From: Granulosicoccaceae bacterium
GTDB lineage: Bacteria > Pseudomonadota > Gammaproteobacteria > Granulosicoccales > Granulosicoccaceae
Length of the DNA stretch: 64,000 bases
Direction of reading: 5' to 3'
Assembly: GCA_020629835.1 (NCBI GenBank)
Contig: JAHDCO010000003.1
Span: forward strand, 33,752 to 97,751
How positions within the stretch are numbered: the stretch's first letter is position 1; each line of letters starts with the position of its first letter. The notes under the pieces are model-generated. The model was not told where the DNA came from, did no database searches, and saw nothing but the letters and a program-made list of their open reading frames with translations. Position numbers and translations under genes: made by a program. Shown here one piece after another: positions 25,085-32,307 of this stretch.

Positions 25085-26029
25085 ATGGATAGACGCCTTC
25101 GACAATTCCTCGCGGTTGCAGAAACCGGTAATGTCTCCGCGGCCGCAGAATCTCTTCATGTCTCGCAGCCTACAATTTCGGTGAATTTACGCCGGCTTGA
25201 AGAGGAACACGGAGTAACGTTGTTAAAACGAAGCTCACGTGGAGTGCAGCTCACTGACTTCGGTAAAGTACTTTACAACCACGTTAAAGTCATGGCGCGG
25301 CTTGATGATCAAGCAACTGCTGAAATCCAAAACCTTAAAGCATCTCGACAAAAAGCACTACGAATCGGTACCGGGTTTGCCTGGTGGTCTATTTTTGTTC
25401 GCGATATTCTCAAACGCGACCAGGAAAACCAGGCAGGACGCTCTCTGCATGTAGATGTTTGCAGTAGCCTTGACGGTCTCAGAAACCTATTATCTGGCGA
25501 CATTGCCTGTTTTATCGGTACTAAGGTCGCTCGACTCAATGACAATTTGGGCTTTGAGTTTGAGCATTTATTCTCAGTTAAAGATGCGTTTTTCGTAAGA
25601 GAAAATCATCCGCTTTGTAAAAAAGGCGTCACGCTTGAAGACCTTGCAGATTATCCAAAATTAGACGTTGCACCATTGATCAACCGTCATCTTGGCATTG
25701 TAGAGCGTGATGATTTTAACCCAACTCACACATCTCGCAAACTTAACTATCCTGGCGTGTTTACAACAAATTCTATAACCGCAGGCATAGACATACTTCA
25801 AGATAGCAACACAGTCCTGACATACCCAATTGCATGCGAACAGATTTTTCTCAAACACGGTATCGTCATGCTTGATTTGATCGATGACGAAGCTCAAAAA
25901 ATTAAGATAGGCATCTACCGTCTCACTGACAAAGAACCAGACCAGCAACTCATTCAACTGATTGACACAATCCGTGAGTCGGTAGACAAACTTACCCGCG
26001 ATGGGAGTGGTATTTACTTCGCTCCGTAA
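25085..26029 (+). CDS. LysR-family transcriptional regulator of the thu-like locus
   Basis: 314 residues. N-terminal winged helix-turn-helix: LRQFLAVAETGNVSAAAESLHVSQPTISVNLRRLEEEHG split over residues 4-43, then a co-inducer domain with IACFIGTKVARLNDNLGFE and FFVRENHPLCKKG. It is divergent from the alpha-glucoside binding protein gene and its own start is 13 bp after a T-N11-A palindrome, so local control of the sugar operon is the natural inference. Ligand unknown. Confidence 0.87.
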   Translation: MDRRLRQFLAVAETGNVSAAAESLHVSQPTISVNLRRLEEEHGVTLLKRSSRGVQLTDFGKVLYNHVKVMARLDDQATAEIQNLKASRQKALRIGTGFAWWSIFVRDILKRDQENQAGRSLHVDVCSSLDGLRNLLSGDIACFIGTKVARLNDNLGFEFEHLFSVKDAFFVRENHPLCKKGVTLEDLADYPKLDVAPLINRHLGIVERDDFNPTHTSRKLNYPGVFTTNSITAGIDILQDSNTVLTYPIACEQIFLKHGIVMLDLIDDEAQKIKIGIYRLTDKEPDQQLIQLIDTIRESVDKLTRDGSGIYFAP

Positions 26030-26049
26030 TTCTAAACAGCGCTTTTTAG

Positions 26050-26125
26050 GCCTGTAATAACTGACCTTACCCATGCATAAAGTGCCACTACAAGGAATTG
26101 ATTCCCAGTTATTTTTATTACAGGC
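26050..26125. repeat. Imperfect inverted repeat after the LysR gene
   Basis: Arms GCCTGTAATAACTG (26050-26063) and CAGTTATTTTTATTACAGGC (26106-26125), identical except for a 6-nt insertion, 42 nt apart. It may act as a terminator for the LysR gene, or be what remains of a mobile-element end, since an IS3-type remnant follows immediately. Confidence 0.4.
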
Positions 26126-26166
26126 TTTATAGCGATCTAAGCATCCATGTTCTGGTCATAAAAAAA

Positions 26167-26497
26167 TCATGAAAAGCTTGTCGACAGGCGGCAGTCGTTG
26201 TGCATGCCCAATAAAGTCAACGAGTGCTTGCCAATGGATTTCATATCGGATCAACTTGGCAACGGGAGACGATTTCGAGTGCTCAATATAATCGATGATT
26301 TCTCCAGGGAGTTAGTTGGCCGGTTGGTAGATTTCTCAATATCAGATAGCCTAGTCGCACGCTTTCTGGACCAGTTAGCTGAGACTCGTCATTTACCTAA
26401 AACTATTGTTTGCGATAAAGGTAAAAAACTTACCAGTAAGGCGATGTATTTTTGGCAGAAGGATACCGGCGTTAAGCTAGGGTTACCCAATGATTGA
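26167..26497 (+). pseudogene. IS3-family transposase OrfB remnant (rve integrase core fragment)
   Basis: About 110 codons. LPMDFISDQLGNGRRFRVLN, IDDFSRELVGRLVDFSIS and LPKTIVCDKG align with the first part of the DDE integrase core of IS3-group OrfB, where the family reads CDNGPE; the Asn and Glu/Pro are substituted here. The second and third halves of the core (including the last catalytic Glu with its K+7) are missing, as are orfA and recognisable terminal repeats. It is a decayed fragment between two regulator genes and marks an old insertion at the edge of the catabolic operon. Confidence 0.82.
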
Positions 26498-26531
26498 ATG
26501 GGCAAGCACCCTCTATCTATTTATCTCACGA

Positions 26532-27425
26532 TCAACCCAATTTAACGATCTGTTCTTTCCAATCAAACTTACACACAATATTGAACAAATCCATTGCATA
26601 ACCAGGAAACTGAGAATGCTCTCGTAAAAGAGCATACACCGGTCTTTTCGCCGTTAGTCCTGCTATTGGCCTGAAACTAAGATCAGATGGTAAGAGGTGT
26701 ACGACCTGCTGCGGAAGCACCGTCACCCAGTTCGCCGTGCGCACCATACCGATTAGCGACATGGTGTTGTGTACAGTCACTAAAGCGCTAGACACAATTT
26801 CCTGAAACTCCGAGCAATCGATTAACTCACACAGTTCATTTCGAACAAACCCTGAAGAGACTACCTCTGAAATATGTGGATCATCCACTTGTCGCGCCAG
26901 AGGATTGTTTGGTGAACAAACCAGACCGAAGCGATCTTCAAATAGTAAGTGCTGCTGAATGCCATTAAGAGCGTGGTGTCCTGATGCTATGCCGATATCT
27001 GCATGATTCTGTATAAGCGCGTTAATAACTTGTTGCGTATCCGTATCTCTAAGCTCAACTTTAATACCTGGATATAGATTGTTTAACTGATCAATCGCTG
27101 ATGGAAAGACAAGTCCGGAAACTGAGGGCACCGATACAATTCGTATTAACCCCTTTGGTGAGGAGGCAGTCGTTTCTATTGCCCGAATGGTGTTGTCATA
27201 GTCTCGTAACTGTTGCTGAGCCAATTCAAACACCTGTGTACCCAGTGGCGTAAGCCGATTTTTCCGATCAGTTTCAAATAGCCTCTGACCAAGATGCTCT
27301 TCGAGCTGTTTGAGGCTCATCGATAACGCAGACTGTGTTCGAGATAGCCGCACAGCTGCTTCTGCCAAATTACCGGTCTGCACCACCGTGCTGAAACAAC
27401 GCAGCATTTCCATTTTAATCGTCAT
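26532..27425 (-). CDS. LysR-family regulator of the aldehyde dehydrogenase/BCCT operon
   Basis: 297 residues from ATG 27425 (MTIKMEMLRCFSTVV); the frame is open a further 37 codons upstream, overlapping the divergent gene, which is unlikely to be coding. HTH: GNLAEAAVRLSRTQSALSMS followed by LEEHLGQRLFETDRK. Co-inducer domain with NHADIGIASGHHAL and FGLVCSPNNPLAR. It is divergent from the five-gene operon starting at 27519, so it is most likely its activator. In the gap, TGAA-N6-TTCA at 27437-27450 may be part of its binding site. Confidence 0.86.
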   Translation of the reverse strand: MTIKMEMLRCFSTVVQTGNLAEAAVRLSRTQSALSMSLKQLEEHLGQRLFETDRKNRLTPLGTQVFELAQQQLRDYDNTIRAIETTASSPKGLIRIVSVPSVSGLVFPSAIDQLNNLYPGIKVELRDTDTQQVINALIQNHADIGIASGHHALNGIQQHLLFEDRFGLVCSPNNPLARQVDDPHISEVVSSGFVRNELCELIDCSEFQEIVSSALVTVHNTMSLIGMVRTANWVTVLPQQVVHLLPSDLSFRPIAGLTAKRPVYALLREHSQFPGYAMDLFNIVCKFDWKEQIVKLG

Positions 27426-27436
27426 TTCATTTATTC

Positions 27437-27450
27437 TGAAATTTGCTTCA
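27437..27450. promoter_or_regulatory. Possible LysR binding dyad before the catabolic operon
   Basis: TGAAATTTGCTTCA, arms of 4 bp around a 6-nt centre, between the divergent LysR gene and the dehydrogenase gene. Short and so weakly supported; position is the main argument. Confidence 0.25.
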
Positions 27451-27518
27451 ATAATATTAGTTTGACTGATATGCGGCCAAAAGTACATGCTTCCCCTAAG
27501 ATGATCAGAAGAAACGCA

Positions 27519-28970
27519 ATGCTTCAGAACAACCACAACCTGATTGCTGGCGAATGGTTAGCTGGCGAATCAGTGATTGAAAATCGAAACCCATCTGATC
27601 TATCCGATTTGATCGGTGAATATGCGCAAGCCAGCTCTGAACAGCTCCAGCAAACGCTCACGCAAGCTCGAATGGCACAAGTTGAGTGGGCGGCCTACTC
27701 AATAGAGCGCAAACAATCCGTGCTGATGGCCATCGGCAACGCATTAATGGCCAACGCAGAAGATCTGGGCACGCTGTTGAGTCGTGAAGAGGGCAAGCCA
27801 CTGGTAGAGGGTAAAGGCGAAGTGTTTCGCGCAGGTCAGTTCTTCACGTATTACGCAGCAGAATGCTTACGACAAATCGGCGAAAACGCTGATAGCGTCA
27901 GAGCCGGTGTAGAAATTGACGTGCGTCGAGAACCAGTCGGTGTGGTTGCTGTTGTATCCCCATGGAATTTCCCTACCGCAACTGCCTCTTGGAAAATTGC
28001 ACCAGCGCTGTGTTATGGCAATGCGGTGATATGGAAACCGGCGAACTTAACTCCAGCATCCGCAGTGGCGCTAACAAATATTATTGCTCAACAAGACATT
28101 CCTAAAGGGCTGTTCTCTCTTGTAATGGGCTCAGGCAGCATCATAGGCAATGAATTGGTTAACAGCCCATTAGTCGATGCCATATCTTTTACAGGGTCCC
28201 TGCCGGTCGGAAAACAAATTGCTTCAGCGGCCATTGAAAACTTAACCCGCGTGCAAATGGAAATGGGTTCAAAGAATGCACTTGTGGTCATGGACGATGC
28301 GGAGCTTGATCTTGCCGTCACTAATGCCGTTGGTGGCGCATTTGGCGGCAGCGGGCAAAAGTGCACGGCGTCTTCCCGACTTATCGTCCATGAATCTATC
28401 CATGACGCTTTTGTAGAAAAACTTATCGAAAAGACAACCGCAATGAAAGTTGGCCACGCCTTACATGAAGGAACGCAAATTGGCCCAGTCGTCAGCGAAC
28501 AACAGCTAAACGAAAATCTAGCTTATGTTGAGCTAGGTAAAAGTGAAGGTGCAGAACTGGCTTGTGGCGGTGTCAGACTGGACACTCAACATGATGGATT
28601 TTATATGTCACCGGGAGTTTTTCTAAAGACCTCAAATCAAATGCGTATAAACCAGGAAGAAATGTTTGCCCCTCTGGCATCAGTAATTAAAGTGAGTGAT
28701 TATGAAGAATCACTTGCAATGGTGAACGATACACACTTTGGTTTAACATCAGGCATTATTACGCGGAATCTTGCGCGCGCAACCCATTTTCGGCGCAATG
28801 CTAGAACTGGTGTTGTAACGGTCAACCTTCCCACCGCCGGTACCGATTATCACGTGCCTTTTGGTGGTCGTGGTGACAGCTCATACGGGCCTCGCGAGCA
28901 GGGTAAATCGGCCGCTGAGTTTTATACGGTAGTCAAAACAGCCTACATTAACGCCGGCATTCCAGGCTAA
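27519..28970 (+). CDS. NAD(P)-dependent aldehyde dehydrogenase, alpha-ketoglutarate-semialdehyde dehydrogenase-like
   Basis: 483 residues from ATG 27519 (MLQNNHNLIAGEWL), preceded by CAGAAG; ATG 27501 is an alternative. Motifs: VVSPWNFPTATASWKIAPAL (nucleotide site), FTGSLPVGK, the general-base Glu in VQMEMGSKNALVV, and the catalytic Cys in GSGQKCTASSRL. The EMGSKN...GQKCTA combination is typical of ketoglutarate-semialdehyde dehydrogenases, used in hydroxyproline and pentose pathways, but substrate cannot be fixed from sequence. First gene of the operon; its TAA overlaps the ATG of the M19-like gene by 1 nt. Divergent from the LysR regulator. Confidence 0.86.
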   Translation: MLQNNHNLIAGEWLAGESVIENRNPSDLSDLIGEYAQASSEQLQQTLTQARMAQVEWAAYSIERKQSVLMAIGNALMANAEDLGTLLSREEGKPLVEGKGEVFRAGQFFTYYAAECLRQIGENADSVRAGVEIDVRREPVGVVAVVSPWNFPTATASWKIAPALCYGNAVIWKPANLTPASAVALTNIIAQQDIPKGLFSLVMGSGSIIGNELVNSPLVDAISFTGSLPVGKQIASAAIENLTRVQMEMGSKNALVVMDDAELDLAVTNAVGGAFGGSGQKCTASSRLIVHESIHDAFVEKLIEKTTAMKVGHALHEGTQIGPVVSEQQLNENLAYVELGKSEGAELACGGVRLDTQHDGFYMSPGVFLKTSNQMRINQEEMFAPLASVIKVSDYEESLAMVNDTHFGLTSGIITRNLARATHFRRNARTGVVTVNLPTAGTDYHVPFGGRGDSSYGPREQGKSAAEFYTVVKTAYINAGIPG

Positions 28971-29944
28971 TGCGCATCGACTGCCTTCAATATGCTAATT
29001 GGTCGGAGAAAATCTTTCGGCAGATGCGCGAAGGTGGTCTAGACGCTATTCATGTGACTATTGCGTATCACGAGAATTTCCGGGAAACCGTACTTAACTT
29101 TGAACAATGGAATGGCTGGTTTGAACAGTTTCCCCATCTTATTACGAAAGGTTTGACTACCGCTGATATTGATCTAGCACGAAAAACAAACCGCACGGCT
29201 ATTTTCTTTGGCTTTCAGAACCCAAGTCCAATTGAAGACGATATCGGACTGGTCGAAATTGTTCATACATTGGGTGCTCGCTTTATGCAGCTAACCTACA
29301 ACAATCAGTCTCTACTGGCCACCGGTTGTTATGAACACAACGACACCGGTATTACACGCATGGGCAAACAGGTCATAAAGGAGATGAATAGAGTTGGGCT
29401 TGTTGTTGACATGAGTCACTCGGCAGACAAATCAACGATTGAAGCTGCAGAATTCTCATGCAGGCCCATTGTTATTTCACATGCAAATCCACATCAGTGG
29501 TTTCCCGCATTGCGTAACAAAAAGAATTCCGTTATTCAGGCGGTGGTAGAGCACGGAGGCATGATCGGTTTCTCACTATATCCCCACCATTTAAAAGACA
29601 AATCCGAATGCAGCTTAGCGAGTTTTTGCGAAATGATTGCAAGAGCTGCTGAACAATATGGTACACAGAACATTGGAATCGGCTCTGATCTCTGTCAAGA
29701 CCAGCCCGATAGTATTGTTGAATGGATGCGAGTTGGACGGTGGACCAAGGAAGTCGACTACGGTGAGGGCTCCAAAGACCAACCAGGTTTTCCAGCGATG
29801 CCGAAATGGTTTCGAGACAATCGTGATTTCAACAATTTAGAAGAAGGTTTGGGTGCAGCAGGATTTAACAAAACTGAGATCGACAATATTCTCGGTATGA
29901 ACTGGTATCACTTTTATAATAATAATTTTGGTCCGATCCAATAA
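28970..29944 (+). CDS. Membrane-dipeptidase (M19) family protein with altered metal site
   Basis: 324 residues, no signal peptide, so cytosolic. The fold markers are present: VVDMSHSADKSTIEAA and RPIVISHANPH supply the two His ligands, and IGIGSDLCQDQ the substrate-side Asp. Yet the N-terminal motif reads RIDCLQYANW where classical M19 enzymes have DGHND, and FFGFQN replaces the bridging Glu segment (xGxEG). Two of the usual zinc ligands and the bridging Glu are therefore substituted. It may hydrolyse an amide or lactam with one metal, or do other chemistry. It is joined to both neighbours by TAATG overlaps. Confidence 0.8.
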   Translation: MRIDCLQYANWSEKIFRQMREGGLDAIHVTIAYHENFRETVLNFEQWNGWFEQFPHLITKGLTTADIDLARKTNRTAIFFGFQNPSPIEDDIGLVEIVHTLGARFMQLTYNNQSLLATGCYEHNDTGITRMGKQVIKEMNRVGLVVDMSHSADKSTIEAAEFSCRPIVISHANPHQWFPALRNKKNSVIQAVVEHGGMIGFSLYPHHLKDKSECSLASFCEMIARAAEQYGTQNIGIGSDLCQDQPDSIVEWMRVGRWTKEVDYGEGSKDQPGFPAMPKWFRDNRDFNNLEEGLGAAGFNKTEIDNILGMNWYHFYNNNFGPIQ

Positions 29945-31623
29945 TGGCCGCGTCTCCTGCTAGCGTTACGCGTCGCAAGCCTGAGGAAATCATGCGGCTT
30001 GAAAGGCTGGGCTCCATGCACCAGTCTAGACTTAGCTTTATGCGAATATTGCTGCGCAATTTAGCTACGGAGAAATGGCAAATACATCAAACCCTTTTCG
30101 ATATTGATCAAAGCGGTGTTGGTCGAGCGGTTTACACCTGCCAAGGTCCTAAACGGTCATATTCGTTAATCGCATTCGCACATGAAATTCCGGCAGAAAA
30201 ACGTTCAGATCGCGTGATCGCGGAGGCATGGGATGCGACCTTTTGCTTATTCGATGGCATCCCTCTTCCAGAAGATATAGATCGCCTTGAAAAGAATGTT
30301 CCGCTTCAAGAAAGCGGGAGAATAACCGAAACCGAGCTCTGTTTATCCCGTGCCAACCGCTCGGTACGGTTATGGAACTACGTGGTCGAATCACTGGCTT
30401 CTGGCCAACAACCAAAGATCGATCAAATACAGAAAGTGGGATACTTGATGCGCACCACAGCCGTATACGGGTCGGGCAAATTCGGTGCAGCGGATCGGGA
30501 GATACTGTCTGATCGTAGCGAAATGAAAGCACCGTTTCAGGCGGAGATGTTAACCGTCTATCTAATTCGAAATTTTGTTCTCGACCTAGTACAACACATG
30601 GCCAATGAAATCGGAGGAAGGAAGACAGTTGATCTTGCTCCACAGGTGGCCAGACAACTAGGAATAGGAAATTCGACTGGGCTCGGCATGGCGCCGTTCA
30701 TCATTAATCATCCAGTGCTGTTTAATAATTGGATGGTAGCAAGGGAAGAAGCAATTGCCCGAGTTCGTTCGATAAAATTTGCTTCAGAAGCGAAAGTACT
30801 TCTGTTTAGTAAAGCGCTGAAACTTAGCCATAAATCAATCGCCACCTGGACATCGGAACATCCAGTACAACGAAAGAAACTGGGCGCTCTGCATAAAGAT
30901 ATTAAATATCTAACCGAATATATAAACGGTTTTAATTGGAATCAGGCACAGGCGTGGGACCAACTGTTTATATGGGCTAAAGAGTCACTGAGTATCGAAG
31001 GGCAGGAATGGCTTAATTCCTTAATACTCGAACCACATGCTGAATTGGTTGACTCACTCGAAGCGACTTTGGCAGACAACTCGAATAACGCGTTTTGTAT
31101 CGACGGCAGTAGACCCGTCGGAGACATCCGATCAATTATCGAAAAAGTTTATTCATGGGCGCTCGAAATCGATTGGTCGAAATCTGAGAGTTCAGCACAC
31201 ACTTGGTACACATCGGAGGAAAAACTCGAACCACGTCTGGGTGAGCGGTTTACAGAAAAACTTGAACCTTATGAGCGCCCACTGGCTCCCGGGCGCGATG
31301 CGGTACTGGCTTACAACGACTTACGTAAGCGCGATAAAAACGAGCCTATTGCAACATTCTTGCTAGAACATCCAGAGCACAGGCACGCCCTTCGGCGAGC
31401 ACAAATCTGCAATCGTACAGACTACGGAGAAATTCAAGACAACACGATAGCAGCCAATTTATTTCCCGTAGACATGCTTCGTGCAAAACTCTCATTCTTT
31501 GGGGCAACTCATTTTGACCCGCGCTCAGATCGCTGGGTACGCATAACAATGTTTAACGGTGCACCCTATCCAAGCGAGCTAGCAGCTCATTACGACGATC
31601 TCTGGATATATCAAGGCGTTTAA
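29944..31623 (+). CDS. Unrecognised 559-residue protein of the catabolic operon
   Basis: I do not recognise a family for this protein. It is 559 residues, soluble, without signal peptide or transmembrane segment. Distinctive stretches are RLERLGSMHQSRLSFMR near the start, GSGKFGAADREILSDR (about 178), LGIGNSTGLGMAPFIINHPV (about 240) and FFGATHFDPRSDRWVRITMF near the end. No P-loop, Rossmann glycine motif or CxxC pair is seen. The Gly-rich STGLGMAPF loop and the closing WVRITMFNGAPYP could be functional sites. It is locked between the M19-like gene and the DUF3726 gene by TAATG overlaps, so it should work in the same step or complex; probably an enzyme (inferred). Confidence 0.75.
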   Translation: MAASPASVTRRKPEEIMRLERLGSMHQSRLSFMRILLRNLATEKWQIHQTLFDIDQSGVGRAVYTCQGPKRSYSLIAFAHEIPAEKRSDRVIAEAWDATFCLFDGIPLPEDIDRLEKNVPLQESGRITETELCLSRANRSVRLWNYVVESLASGQQPKIDQIQKVGYLMRTTAVYGSGKFGAADREILSDRSEMKAPFQAEMLTVYLIRNFVLDLVQHMANEIGGRKTVDLAPQVARQLGIGNSTGLGMAPFIINHPVLFNNWMVAREEAIARVRSIKFASEAKVLLFSKALKLSHKSIATWTSEHPVQRKKLGALHKDIKYLTEYINGFNWNQAQAWDQLFIWAKESLSIEGQEWLNSLILEPHAELVDSLEATLADNSNNAFCIDGSRPVGDIRSIIEKVYSWALEIDWSKSESSAHTWYTSEEKLEPRLGERFTEKLEPYERPLAPGRDAVLAYNDLRKRDKNEPIATFLLEHPEHRHALRRAQICNRTDYGEIQDNTIAANLFPVDMLRAKLSFFGATHFDPRSDRWVRITMFNGAPYPSELAAHYDDLWIYQGV

Positions 31624-32261
31624 TGAGCTTCTCAATGAACGAAGTAGAATCCTTAAGTAAGCTGGCTGCCAGAGGGGCAGGATACAGCTGGGGGCTGGCC
31701 GAAGAGGCAGCAAAAGCAACTCGCTGGTTAAGCTCTCACAATGTGGATGGATGCCGGGCATTGGTGAACGTCTTAACATTATTCGATTGCACAAACACGA
31801 AGAGTTACCAGCTGAATATAGATGGCAATACCTGGTCATCAAACGGCGAACTACTGTGCCCGGTCACGACAGGTTCTTATCTTAGTGATTACTCGAGCTT
31901 ACTCGAAACGCAAGCTATCAATATTAACGATCTTGTCGAGCCAATCATTTTTTTGTTTTTCGCCTCTCAATTCGCTAAGTGTAAAGAAAATACAGTTAGC
32001 CTGACATGGTCGGTTAATTCTGTGATCACTGACGGGTACAACACTGCTTTTAGTTTAAGCGGAAGCAAATCATCAATAAAACAAAACGTACTGGTTAAAT
32101 TTTCCGCTGAAAAACCTAAGTTGAGCAAATTGCAAACACGAGCCGAACCGCAGCCAGAGGTATGGCATAAGCTCAGAAGTTTTGCAGCTCGCACCTATGC
32201 CCCAAACACTGAACAGTCACGAATTGGTGGCGCGGGCGCAGGATTGTCTGATAACGACTAG
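31623..32261 (+). CDS. DUF3726 family protein
   Basis: 212 residues. Features that match the DUF3726 family as I know it: an N-terminal KLAARGAGYSWGLAEEAAKA and a C-terminal RTYAPNTEQSRIGGAGAGLS-type ending. No signal peptide or membrane segment. No biochemical function has been assigned to the family to my knowledge. The gene begins at the TAATG overlap with the 559-residue protein and ends 46 bp before the BCCT transporter. Co-occurrence with that protein suggests the two form a heteromeric enzyme or an enzyme plus accessory subunit (inferred). Confidence 0.78.
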   Translation: MSFSMNEVESLSKLAARGAGYSWGLAEEAAKATRWLSSHNVDGCRALVNVLTLFDCTNTKSYQLNIDGNTWSSNGELLCPVTTGSYLSDYSSLLETQAININDLVEPIIFLFFASQFAKCKENTVSLTWSVNSVITDGYNTAFSLSGSKSSIKQNVLVKFSAEKPKLSKLQTRAEPQPEVWHKLRSFAARTYAPNTEQSRIGGAGAGLSDND

Positions 32262-32307
32262 TGCAACAGCTATTCGCGTATAAGTAACTTAACCAGAGTA
32301 CTAAAAT

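Noticed and set aside
26167..26497. Functional transposase
   Set aside because: Only the first part of the integrase core is present, key residues are replaced and no orfA or inverted ends are found.
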